A DNA stretch of 19,142 nucleotides from CAYMLL01 sp964390645 (lineage in GTDB: Bacteria; Planctomycetota; UBA8108): positions 1 to 19,142 of the forward strand of contig CAYMLL010000136.1 of assembly GCA_964390645.1 (NCBI GenBank), in the 5' to 3' direction. Position numbers and translations under genes: made by a program. The notes below the pieces were generated by a model. That model did not search any database. It saw only the letters and a list, made by a program, of their open reading frames with translations, and was not told the origin of the DNA. Of the stretch, positions 7,051 through 14,852 are shown one piece after another (the first letter of the stretch is position 1; every line of letters starts with the position of its first letter).

Positions 7051-8781
7051 CAGACGTCCGATGACGCGATCGAGAAGGTTGATGTCGTTCCGGGTCGGAT
7101 CGACGTGGCACCATGCGACGCGACCCCCGGCATCGAAGATGATCAGCGAAGCGGTGCCCACCGTCGCATTCAGCGTGCGGAAGACCGTGGAGTTCTCGGT
7201 GACATCGAAGCCGCCGGGAAAGTCAATTCCGAGGCTCGTGAGCTCCTTGCGCATGTTCTCGAAGCGCGCCGCCTTTGCCGCCTCGTTGAGCCCTCGCGGC
7301 ACGAAGCCGAAGGTTGCGGCGGCGAACGAGTCCGGGTGGTCGGTCACAAAGTTGTTGAGCTCACGCAGGAATGGAGTCGCTCGCGCGTTCTGCGGCTGTC
7401 GGAAGAGCACTGCGAGCACCTTGCCCTTGCTTTCACGAATCGTCAGGGGCTCCCCGTAGGCCCATTCGATCCCATCATCGAAGTCGACCTTCGCAGGCTG
7501 GCTCTGATGCTCCTCCAGAACCGTAACGAACTCCCTGGCACGAAAGTCACGGTAGATCCGGATGACCGGCGGCAGCTGCTGATTCTGGGCCCTGAGCTCC
7601 TGGTCGAGCTGATCGGCCCGGTCGACGTAGGTCCGGAACCCGGCGAGGGCGTCGGAATCGTTGCCGAGCGCGTAGTCGACGAAAGGTATCCAGAAGTCGC
7701 TGATGAAGTACCACTGCCGATACTGCCCGAGGAGCGTCTTCGAAAGCCCCCGTGTGAAGCTCTCGTCACCGAGCTTCTCGCGGTAGTCATCACGGATCTT
7801 CTCCATCAGCTCCCGGCCGCCCTCGAGGTCGCCGAGGGCGTAGAGCGCCTCCCAGAGCCCGATGTTGCTGAGGACCACGTCCGGTGAGTCGCCCTTGTCG
7901 GCGATGACCTTCTCGAAGTGCGTCTGCGCCTCCTGGTAGAGCCCGTCCATGACGAGGCTCATGCCGATGGAGTAGCCGTAATCCTGGCCGTCCTTGATCA
8001 GCGAGTCGCAGCCGTTCGCGACGTACTTCGTCGCGTTCCTGCGGAACTCGGTGAAGTTTCTCGTGAAGGTGAAGTCCTTGTCAGCGAGCACACCGAGACC
8101 GTTACAGTGCGCGACCGACCCGGGCTCGGCTTCCGCCAGCACCTCTTCACCGAGATCCTCGATGCGCTCGAGGTACTGACGCGCCAGCTCCCTCACCTTC
8201 GTCTTGACCTCCTCGCTCTGGCCGGCCGTCAACCGACTTCCGAACGGCGTCAGCTCCTTTTCAAGGCTCTTCTTGAGCTCGCTCTGATAGCGCTTGAAAC
8301 GGGTCGACAGATCACGGGCCAGGAAGGACTTCACCCAGGCGTCGATCTCGGTCGGCGAGCAGTCCGAGAGGAAATTCTCCGCGACATCGATCGCTTCGAG
8401 CACGTCCCTGTCGATCGCATCGGTCGGGCGCTTGAGGTCCTGGAAGACGATCGGGATGCCGAGGCGCAGGGCCCGGAGCCTGCGGTGCGATTCACGACAT
8501 GAGTCGGAGAAATCCTCCGGCTTAGTCCTTGCCGCCGTGGCCGCGGCCCCGTCGCCTGCGGTGACCGTCGGAGGCTTCGCGGACGTGGCCCCATCCCCGG
8601 ACCCCCCATCACCGGAGCCCCCATCACCGGAGCCCCCATCACCGGAGCCCCCATCACCGGAGCCCGTCGCAGAGTCTGAAGGCTGCACGTCGATCGAGCC
8701 GGGAGAGTTCACACAGCCGCTGCAACCCCAAGAAAAACATGGGATTACGACCAGGGCCAGGACTCGGGGAAGGGACTTCAT
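7036..8781 (-). CDS. Exported lipoprotein-like protein with helical repeat region and cysteine-less thioredoxin-fold domain
   Basis: 581 aa. The start at 8781 has GGGAG 6 nt upstream and begins directly with a signal peptide (MKSLPRVLALVVIPCF). Cys20 and Cys23 are candidate lipidation sites, although neither has a textbook lipobox. Residues about 41-64 are a (SGDGG)n flexible linker encoded by 15-bp DNA repeats. Residues about 90-440 are helical, with a TPR-like stretch near 270-335 (GLYQEAQTHFEKVIADKG, then a YALGDLEGG turn). Residues about 444-581 resemble a TlpA/AhpC-type thioredoxin fold, but the CXXC position reads FRQPQNARATPF and the cis-Pro loop reads GTASLIIF where active members have GIPT. 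It is therefore unlikely to be an oxidoreductase and may be a binding module. It converges on glgC and is divergent from the GT39 gene. The family is not recognised by name. Confidence 0.8.
   Translation of the reverse strand: MKSLPRVLALVVIPCFSWGCSGCVNSPGSIDVQPSDSATGSGDGGSGDGGSGDGGSGDGGSGDGATSAKPPTVTAGDGAAATAARTKPEDFSDSCRESHRRLRALRLGIPIVFQDLKRPTDAIDRDVLEAIDVAENFLSDCSPTEIDAWVKSFLARDLSTRFKRYQSELKKSLEKELTPFGSRLTAGQSEEVKTKVRELARQYLERIEDLGEEVLAEAEPGSVAHCNGLGVLADKDFTFTRNFTEFRRNATKYVANGCDSLIKDGQDYGYSIGMSLVMDGLYQEAQTHFEKVIADKGDSPDVVLSNIGLWEALYALGDLEGGRELMEKIRDDYREKLGDESFTRGLSKTLLGQYRQWYFISDFWIPFVDYALGNDSDALAGFRTYVDRADQLDQELRAQNQQLPPVIRIYRDFRAREFVTVLEEHQSQPAKVDFDDGIEWAYGEPLTIRESKGKVLAVLFRQPQNARATPFLRELNNFVTDHPDSFAAATFGFVPRGLNEAAKAARFENMRKELTSLGIDFPGGFDVTENSTVFRTLNATVGTASLIIFDAGGRVAWCHVDPTRNDINLLDRVIGRLIGDR
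8591..8665 (-). repeat. 15-bp in-frame tandem repeat encoding the Ser-Gly-Asp-Gly linker
   Basis: Five consecutive 15-nt units (plus strand CCATCACCGGAGCCC), four identical at 8606-8665 and one diverged at 8591-8605. Each encodes five residues of the SGDGG type. Near-identity at DNA level suggests recent slippage expansion, so copy number may vary between strains. Confidence 0.9.
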
Positions 8782-8829
8782 CGGCAACTCCCAGGTAGAC
8801 AAGGTAGCCATCGCAGGCGTGAGCCGACC

Positions 8830-8858
8830 ATCTTACGGGGACGACTGGTTCGTGACAA
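8830..8858 (-). promoter_or_regulatory. Sigma70-like promoter of the lipoprotein gene
   Basis: On the minus strand TTGTCA (8858-8853, 5/6 match to TTGACA) and TAAGAT (8835-8830, 4/6 match to TATAAT) are exactly 17 nt apart. This gives a leader of about 40 nt to the ATG at 8781. It is the best promoter match in the window. Confidence 0.55.
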
Positions 8859-9200
8859 GACCGGCGCTCGACGGACGGCGCCTTGCCCCCCGGCAGCACC
8901 ACTGCGGAATGGCGAAACTGCAGAATGGAGCGGCTCGAGCGGGCAGCCCGTCGAGAACGTGCGTCGGCCGGCGAAATCGAATCATCAGGTCCGGGATCGA
9001 GACGCCGCATCGCACGCGATGCGGTCGTTCTCCAGTACCGGCAACTCCGGTTCTGGCGACGACGGGCTCGGACGCGATGACCGCTCTCACATCGAATGAA
9101 CGGTCTCGACCCTCTGCCCACCGCTCAGACGTACCGCGAGCGACCGTATCCTCGTAATCTCCTCGTCTCGGGGTCGGGTGTCGGGCCTTCCTCGCGCCTC

Positions 9201-9239
9201 ACTCGGCGGGTAAAGTAGCCCGCTCTCCGTCCGCCGAGT
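9201..9239 (+). promoter_or_regulatory. 9-bp inverted repeat with competing inner stem before the GT39 gene
   Basis: ACTCGGCGG (9201-9209) and CCGCCGAGT (9231-9239) are perfect reverse complements 21 nt apart, ending 14 nt before the ATG. Inside, GCGGG (9206-9210) can pair with CCCGC (9219-9223), so the two stems exclude each other. A -10-like TAAAGT (9211-9216) sits between the arms. It could be an operator over a promoter or a leader switch. Confidence 0.4.
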
Positions 9240-9253
9240 CCCAGCGACGATTG

Positions 9254-11083
9254 ATGAAACCGCGTACACGACCCGACGCCGACACCTCCCGGAAAGCCTC
9301 CGGGGCGGCGAACCCCGATGTCCAGGAACCCGGCCCCGGACGTAGGCCGTCGAGGCTGCTGGTCCCTGCACTGCTGGCGATCTTCGCCTTCGTGGCGATT
9401 TTCAACGCGCCCCGCCGTGACTTCTGGGGCGAGGAAGCCGTCCACGCCGAGGTGACGCGCGAGATGAGCAAGGCCGCCGGCAGCATCGATGGCTGGCTTG
9501 TCCCGACTCTCGGAGGCTCGCCCTACCTCGCCAAGCCGCCGCTGGCGATCTGGCTGTCTCACCTCTGCGATTCGATCCCCGGTCTTCCCCCCTACCCCCA
9601 TCTGACGTACCGGCTTCCGAGCCTCCTCGGTGCGGTGCTGAGCCTGTGGCTGACGTTCTGGTTGGGCCGCAAGCTCTTCGACGCGTCCGTCGGTGTCCTG
9701 GCCCTGACGATCCAGGGGACGACGTTTCTCTTCTTGCTCGACGCCTCCTGGGCCGGCGGAGATCTCGTCTTCGCGTGCCTCCTGCAGCTGGCGATTTCCT
9801 GCTTCCTGGTGCGCGCTCACGGCGGTGGCGGCGGCAAGCTCATATGGTTCGGCTGGATCGGTCTGGCAGGCGCTTCGATGACGAGGAGTCCGCTCCTCGC
9901 GTGCGGACTGACCTTCGGCGTGCTCATCGCCGCGCTCTTCTTCAAGGAGGGGATCTCCAGTGTCGGCAGCGGCCTCGGTCGATTCAGTCGCCGCGCTCCC
10001 GTTGTGATGTACCTGGTCCTCGCGAGCGCATGGTACATCTACATCGTCGCCGGCACCGCGCACGGCTCCGTGCTGCTGGAAGAGCACTGGCAGCGACAAC
10101 ACATCGAGCGTTTCACCGGAGGGCTCGGCGACGCGCACACCCCGCTCTATTACATCGCGGTGCTGCTCTCGGGATTCCTGCCGTGGAGCCTCTTCCTCGT
10201 TCTCGGTGTCCTGCACGCGAAGGACCGGACGGACCGTGACGGGCAGCGCGACTGCCTCGTCTGGTTCATAGTCATTCTGATCGCGCTATCGATCGTCTCC
10301 TCAAAGCGTCCTTCGTACCTGCTGCCGCTGGTCCCGGCGATTTCGCTGATGACCGCGTCGGCCTTCCTCGAGACCTCCGAGCGGTTTTCGCTATGGGAAG
10401 ACTACCTGCGCGATCAGTTCTTCCACATCGTTCCGTGGCTGCTGAAGGTACCGGCAATCGTCGCGCTCCTGCTCGCGATCACATCACTCATCGGGCTTCA
10501 CGAAAGCTTCCCGAGTGACTGGCTGAAGACACTGTTCGCGAACAACGAAAGTCGCACGGCGATCCTCGTTCTGCTCACGGTCGGCGGCGTCGGGGCGTGG
10601 CTCACGGCGGAACGGATGAAGCGGCAGCTCGTCGGCGCAGACCGCTCGCGCAAGACCCTCGAGCTCGCACGCGCCACCGTATTCCTGTTCTTCATCGGCA
10701 GCTTCCTGTTGCCGGCGCTGAATCCGGTGCAGTCCGCGCGGACCTTCCTCCGCGACGTGGACAAGACGGTCGGGAAGTCGACCCTCGCGACCTACGGTGA
10801 GGATCTTCCGGCCGCCGTGCTCTACTACCTGCCGGACCGCAAGATCACGCACTTCGCCCAGCTTACGATCGTCGACGACGACGCTACCGCGGCGGCAGGC
10901 CCGCGAGCGAAGCTCGAGGCGTACGTGTCGTCGAAGAAGAAGGTCTACGTGCTGGCGTCCGCCGGCGAGGTCGAAGGCCTGAAGACGCAGTTCCCCGGCA
11001 TGTTCTCGCACATGAGCGAGGTCGATCGAGGACGCATGGGCATGCGAGGCGACTTCGTGCTGCTCTCTGCCGGATCGCGATAG
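9254..11083 (+). CDS. GT39/ArnT-like polyprenyl-phosphate-sugar glycosyltransferase, integral membrane
   Basis: 609 aa from the ATG at 9254; a TTG immediately before it is also possible, and neither has a clear Shine-Dalgarno. About ten or more hydrophobic segments are seen, the first at about 35-51. Family marks are the acidic first periplasmic loop, DFWGEEAVHAEVTREM (56-71), where ArnT/PMT enzymes carry their catalytic acidic residue, then YLAKPPLAIWLSH, an ERFTGG...YYIAVLLSGFLPW stretch, and SSKRPSYLLPLVPA. Such enzymes move a sugar from a polyprenyl-phosphate donor to lipid A, protein or another envelope acceptor. The acceptor and donor cannot be read from sequence. A soluble domain of about 100 residues closes the protein. 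It stands alone on the plus strand, divergent from the lipoprotein and convergent with the GlmS-like gene. The basic, Pro-rich cytoplasmic N-terminus (1-34) is variable in the family. Confidence 0.88.
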   Translation: MKPRTRPDADTSRKASGAANPDVQEPGPGRRPSRLLVPALLAIFAFVAIFNAPRRDFWGEEAVHAEVTREMSKAAGSIDGWLVPTLGGSPYLAKPPLAIWLSHLCDSIPGLPPYPHLTYRLPSLLGAVLSLWLTFWLGRKLFDASVGVLALTIQGTTFLFLLDASWAGGDLVFACLLQLAISCFLVRAHGGGGGKLIWFGWIGLAGASMTRSPLLACGLTFGVLIAALFFKEGISSVGSGLGRFSRRAPVVMYLVLASAWYIYIVAGTAHGSVLLEEHWQRQHIERFTGGLGDAHTPLYYIAVLLSGFLPWSLFLVLGVLHAKDRTDRDGQRDCLVWFIVILIALSIVSSKRPSYLLPLVPAISLMTASAFLETSERFSLWEDYLRDQFFHIVPWLLKVPAIVALLLAITSLIGLHESFPSDWLKTLFANNESRTAILVLLTVGGVGAWLTAERMKRQLVGADRSRKTLELARATVFLFFIGSFLLPALNPVQSARTFLRDVDKTVGKSTLATYGEDLPAAVLYYLPDRKITHFAQLTIVDDDATAAAGPRAKLEAYVSSKKKVYVLASAGEVEGLKTQFPGMFSHMSEVDRGRMGMRGDFVLLSAGSR

Positions 11084-11112
11084 GTCCGAACTCGTCGCCG
11101 TTCGGGCTTCTC
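11084..11112 (+). terminator. Hairpin directly after the GT39 stop
   Basis: GTCCGAAC (11084-11091), loop of 8 nt, GTTCGGGC (11100-11107) pairs over 8 positions with one wobble, followed by TTCTC. It starts at the base after the stop codon. The T-rich tail is poor but the position is right for a transcript end. Confidence 0.45.
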
Positions 11113-11126
11113 CCCCTGGACACCGT

Positions 11127-11143
11127 GTCTGACCGGGTCAGAC
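11127..11143 (-). terminator. Hairpin overlapping the GlmS-like gene stop codon
   Basis: GTCTGAC (11127-11133), loop CGG, GTCAGAC (11137-11143) is a perfect 7-bp stem. The minus-strand TGA stop (11138-11140) lies inside one arm. No U-tract follows on the minus strand. Confidence 0.4.
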
Positions 11144-14100
11144 CCTCGCGTCGGCAAGCTGCGCGAAAATCGCCTCGGGCGAGCCGAAGAAGAGCGTCTC
11201 GTTGTCGATCGTATCGATCATCGACGGATCCCATTCTCGGTTGAGCTCGGTAGCGGCGCCCTTGAGACGGTCGAAGAACTCGCCGCGCGCCCCGAGCACC
11301 TTGAGCCGCTGCTCGCGGTCGCCGGTCTCGACCAGCTCGACGTGGAGAACGACCAGGTGGCCTTCCTCCTGTTCACCGATGAAAGGAACGATCAGAATAC
11401 GCCGGCCGTCGAGGCCACCGTGGCCAAGGAAAACGTCGCGGATCTTCACGACCGTCCACTTGGTCCCGGACAGCGTCTGCTCCGTCTCGTTACGCGACTG
11501 CATCAAGCGAGCACAGCCCACTTTCCTGTCGACTACAATACGACTGCTCTCCAGCGGCCGCCCGAGCGGGTCGAGCCCGCTAACACGGTAGGCCGCGGCT
11601 CCGTCGACGCGCGCAACGAGCGGCTCGAACGCCGAGAGAAACGCACGATGGCTCTCCAGGAGCTCGTCGCTCTGCACCCCGAGGTCGCTGAACGCTGTGG
11701 CCAGAATCCCTTTGGATGCCGTCGACTCCCCCCGCGAGACGCCGACCGTGACGGTCTTCGCCTGGTGCTTGATCGCGTCGATCGGACGCGACAGCTCGGC
11801 GACCGTCTCCGACAGCACGGCGATCACCGTGTCGATGACACTCCCGTTCGATGGCCGCCAGCGGCGGAATCCGTCGATCGACACCCTGCCGAGACAGAGC
11901 TGAACGACACCTGATAGCCGCACGGCGTGATGGACGTCGAGACCGCCGTCGAGCGCGCCGCTCTCGAGCGACTCCTCGAGATCGACAAGGGTCTGCGACG
12001 TCGCTGCCGACAGCTCGGTGAGGATATCCCCGACGGCAGCGTCGCTGTCGCCTCTCGCTTCCTGAAGCGCGACGGCGCAGCTACGAAGATTCCGCACCTT
12101 GTCCGCAACCGAATCCATCGCCTCGGCGGCGTGGTAGCCGAAGAGGTGACCGACCACGGTTGCCGGAAGATAGCCGAGCGCACCGTCACAGACCGGGACA
12201 CGGATCACTCCCGCCGCGTAGGGCTCGAAGGCTCCCTCCACCTCGTCCGTGATGACGATGGGAATCGCGTTGTGAGCCTTGAAGATCGCGACCTCCTTCA
12301 CCGCATCCGAGACAACCTCCGCTGCGAGCCCAACCGCGCAGACGATGACCAGGGGCTCGCTCGAGAGGTCGATGTGTTTCTTGTCTTCGAGGAAGTCGAC
12401 CGCGATCGACTTGTAGCAGAGTTCGCTGAGCTTGATCCGGACCTCGTCGGCCGCAATTTTCGACGCGCCGCTTCCGACGACAGCCCAGTGACGCCGACGC
12501 AACGCGTACTTCCTCGCCATATCGGCGATAGACCCCTGAAGTTGGAGCGTCTGGCGGATGATCTCCGGAAGCTCCTGCAGCTCCTCCACCGCCGACTGCA
12601 GCTCCTGGTCGTCGAGGGTACCGAGCGCGCTCGCGAGACTCAGAGCGAGCACCTGTCCGGCAACGTTCTGCGCGTAGAAAGCCTTGGTGGACGCCACCGA
12701 CATCTCGATGTCGCGGCCGTCCGAAGTGTAGAGAACGGCGTGAGACCTGTCGACAAGATCAGAGTTCCGGCGATTGACGATGCTGAGCACCCACGCCCCG
12801 CGTTGGCGAGCGAGGTCGACCGTCCGATTCGTGTCGGTTGTCGTCCCCGACTGGGAGACCGCCACGACAAGCGTGTCGGACATGTCGTCGCACAAGCTCT
12901 GAGCGGAGAACTCCGTCGCCTTCTCCGCGACCACCGACACCGTCGTTGGAAGCTCATGCAACGCACGGGCGAGCAGATACGCAACGCCCTGCGCCGCGAC
13001 AGCCGCCGTTCCCTGGCCGACGACGGCAATCTGCCTCACCCGTCCCTCTCGAAGGCCGTTGACGAGCGCTAGCGGAATCGCCTCTGCACCCAGGAGCGAG
13101 CGCACCTCGCCCGACTCGGTCACCTCGAACTTGCCACGGACAGTTATCGCGACACTCTCGACCGACTCCGAGATCTCTTTCAGAAAGAAGTGAGGGAAGC
13201 CGGAACGATTGATGTCGCGGGTCGTGATCTCGGCCTCTCGAGTTCGACTCATGTCGACCGCTACGGATCTCGATCCGTCCAGAAGATCAACGGTGACGTC
13301 ACGGTCGTTCGCGCGCACGCGGAACACCTCACCCTGCTCGAGACGTTCACCCTCCGCCTTGATGTAGCTCGACGCGAGCTCGACCACGCCATACATCTCC
13401 GATGCGACCGCCACAGACTCGCCGGCGAAACCGAAGAAAAGCCCCTGCCCGCTTCCCTTCTGGCCGAAGAGGAGCTCTCCGGGCCGGTCGGCGGCCATCA
13501 GACCGATGGCCATCGAGCCCTCGAACCGGGCAAAGGCCTCGGAGAACGCTTGCTCGAGATTGCCACATTGCTCCAAGAAGTGGGCGACAACGACCGGGAT
13601 GATCTTCGCATCGGTCGTGATCGTCGGATCGATCTCGGCTCCGTTCTCGTTGACGTAAGTCTCCACGAGTTCACGGTAGTTGTCGATGTCGCCGTTGAGC
13701 ACCGCCACGAAGCGCCCGATCTTCTCTGCGTCGACAACACCATCGAGAATCACCGCGTCGTCGACCGGATGACAGTTCGCCGGCGAGATCACACCATTCG
13801 AGGCCCAGCGGGTATGCGCGAGGAACTGGGGCTCCGCCGCAGGCTCATGAAGGACCGCCTGGAAGAGAGCATCCGCGGCGATGCGATCACGCAGCGCCGC
13901 GATGTTGTCGCCCATCTTCCCGACCTCGTTCGCGACCTTGAAGGCGAAGAGAAGGACGCTCCCGGCACCACCGACCCTCACGACACTGCCGTCGACCAGG
14001 CGCGAATCCAGACGCGATTCGAGCTCGCGGCGCCACCGGCCGTCCCCGGCCGGGCCCTCCAGAAAGCTGTCCAGCTCTGCAGCTGCCGGAAAACGAACGT

Positions 14101-14650
14101 ACACGGCGATGCCCCCGGAGTCGCGCCCTCGCACCTCGAGCCGGTCGAGGCTCCGCAGGACCATGTTGAGCTCCCACACTCGCCCCAGAATCACCGACTG
14201 TGCCGCATCGGCGACAGCGCCGAGTTCGCCGATCGATCGCAGGTTCGCGAGAACGTCATGCTCGATTTGCCAGGCGACGTCCTTCGCTCCGACGATCAGC
14301 TCGTTGACGAACTCCCGCTGGCGCTGCACCTGGGGACGGCTCGACGTGACGATCTCCTCGAGCCCGACGGTCCACGATGCCAACCGTTCAACCACCTTCT
14401 CCAGACGCTCACGGAGCTCGTCGTCAGCCAGCGCTGTGAGGTACGACGCGCGAGCGGTCCACCGGCCTGCGGCCGCACGCAACGCCGCCAGCGAGGCGGT
14501 CAGTCTCGCCACCGCGCTCTCATCGCTGAGAACGGTCGGAAGCGAGTCGACGCACCCGTCGTGCAGCAGATCATCGAGGTTCCCGAAAAGGTCATCACCC
14601 GGCGCGACACCGACCTCGCGCGCGGACAACAGTCCGTAGATTCCACACAT
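11138..14650 (-). CDS. Giant GlmS-like protein: class II glutamine amidotransferase plus two SIS domains with extra insertions and C-terminal extension
   Basis: 1170 aa against about 610 for GlmS, which makes glucosamine-6-phosphate from fructose-6-phosphate and glutamine. The start is fixed by MCGIYG: Cys2 must be N-terminal after Met removal. An insert of about 160 residues (10-165, partly coiled coil) precedes LEVRGRDSGG (171-180), and a second of about 80 (187-268) precedes HTRWASNG (279-286). NG (319-320) and Asp347 complete the glutaminase site. SIS1 (about 540-670) has SQSGTTTDT (600-608) and VASTKAF (652-658). SIS2 (about 715-850) keeps Lys740, Glu743 and His759, matching E. coli K485, E488 and H504, but KHGP has become KHID. 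The C-tail DKVRNLRSCAV aligns with GlmS DQPRNLAKSVT, putting Ser857 at the Schiff-base Lys603. Residues 860-1170 match nothing I recognise. It may make another amino sugar or be regulatory; canonical GlmS activity is doubtful. Confidence 0.88.
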   Translation of the reverse strand: MCGIYGLLSAREVGVAPGDDLFGNLDDLLHDGCVDSLPTVLSDESAVARLTASLAALRAAAGRWTARASYLTALADDELRERLEKVVERLASWTVGLEEIVTSSRPQVQRQREFVNELIVGAKDVAWQIEHDVLANLRSIGELGAVADAAQSVILGRVWELNMVLRSLDRLEVRGRDSGGIAVYVRFPAAAELDSFLEGPAGDGRWRRELESRLDSRLVDGSVVRVGGAGSVLLFAFKVANEVGKMGDNIAALRDRIAADALFQAVLHEPAAEPQFLAHTRWASNGVISPANCHPVDDAVILDGVVDAEKIGRFVAVLNGDIDNYRELVETYVNENGAEIDPTITTDAKIIPVVVAHFLEQCGNLEQAFSEAFARFEGSMAIGLMAADRPGELLFGQKGSGQGLFFGFAGESVAVASEMYGVVELASSYIKAEGERLEQGEVFRVRANDRDVTVDLLDGSRSVAVDMSRTREAEITTRDINRSGFPHFFLKEISESVESVAITVRGKFEVTESGEVRSLLGAEAIPLALVNGLREGRVRQIAVVGQGTAAVAAQGVAYLLARALHELPTTVSVVAEKATEFSAQSLCDDMSDTLVVAVSQSGTTTDTNRTVDLARQRGAWVLSIVNRRNSDLVDRSHAVLYTSDGRDIEMSVASTKAFYAQNVAGQVLALSLASALGTLDDQELQSAVEELQELPEIIRQTLQLQGSIADMARKYALRRRHWAVVGSGASKIAADEVRIKLSELCYKSIAVDFLEDKKHIDLSSEPLVIVCAVGLAAEVVSDAVKEVAIFKAHNAIPIVITDEVEGAFEPYAAGVIRVPVCDGALGYLPATVVGHLFGYHAAEAMDSVADKVRNLRSCAVALQEARGDSDAAVGDILTELSAATSQTLVDLEESLESGALDGGLDVHHAVRLSGVVQLCLGRVSIDGFRRWRPSNGSVIDTVIAVLSETVAELSRPIDAIKHQAKTVTVGVSRGESTASKGILATAFSDLGVQSDELLESHRAFLSAFEPLVARVDGAAAYRVSGLDPLGRPLESSRIVVDRKVGCARLMQSRNETEQTLSGTKWTVVKIRDVFLGHGGLDGRRILIVPFIGEQEEGHLVVLHVELVETGDREQRLKVLGARGEFFDRLKGAATELNREWDPSMIDTIDNETLFFGSPEAIFAQLADARV

Positions 14651-14852
14651 ATCTCGTTGCCCCCTGACCTGAAGCTGGCTGCCCTGTCAGAACAGATCTT
14701 CATGGAAGACTACAGGATCGAGGGCTCCCGGTCGACCGACCGCGAACGAGTTACCACGGCGAGGAAGAGCGAGAGTATCGCGCGGTGGATACGGTGGGGA
14801 AAATGCCGCGCAGCTGCCGGGAAGAGCCCGCGGTCGAGCGGCGAAACGAGTG
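14651..14852 (-). other. Spacer between the hydrolase-ThuA gene and the GlmS-like gene
   Basis: 202 nt. A purine-rich AGGGGG lies 10 nt before the GlmS-like ATG. A GC-rich segment (about 14805-14850) followed by ATTTTC on the minus strand could be a terminator for the upstream gene, but its stem is imperfect. No clear promoter was found. Confidence 0.4.

Larger units (their letters stand above)
8782..9253. other. Divergent intergenic region between the lipoprotein and GT39 genes
   Basis: 472 nt. It contains a good minus-strand promoter for the lipoprotein gene (8830-8858) and a 9-bp inverted repeat just before the GT39 start (9201-9239). Short open frames are present but none has a ribosome-binding site or the strong GC third-position bias of the neighbours. 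The middle part (about 8860-9200) shows nothing I can name. Confidence 0.6.

Noticed and set aside
8591..8665. Tandem repeat considered as a CRISPR-like array
   Set aside because: Units are contiguous 15-mers without spacers and translate in frame to a glycine-rich linker.
8925..9080. Small plus-strand open frame (51 codons, Arg/Glu-rich, MERLERAARRER...) in the lipoprotein-GT39 spacer
   Set aside because: No Shine-Dalgarno, third-position GC clearly lower than in the real genes, and no recognised family. It could be a small basic protein but cannot be supported.
8654..9121. Minus-strand frame running from the spacer into the lipoprotein gene
   Set aside because: It overlaps the signal peptide and repeat of the lipoprotein in another frame and has no start signal or domain.
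14805..14850. Possible classical terminator after the hydrolase-ThuA gene (GC-rich stretch then ATTTTC on the minus strand)
   Set aside because: The stem is imperfect and no single pairing is convincing, so it is noted only in the spacer entry.
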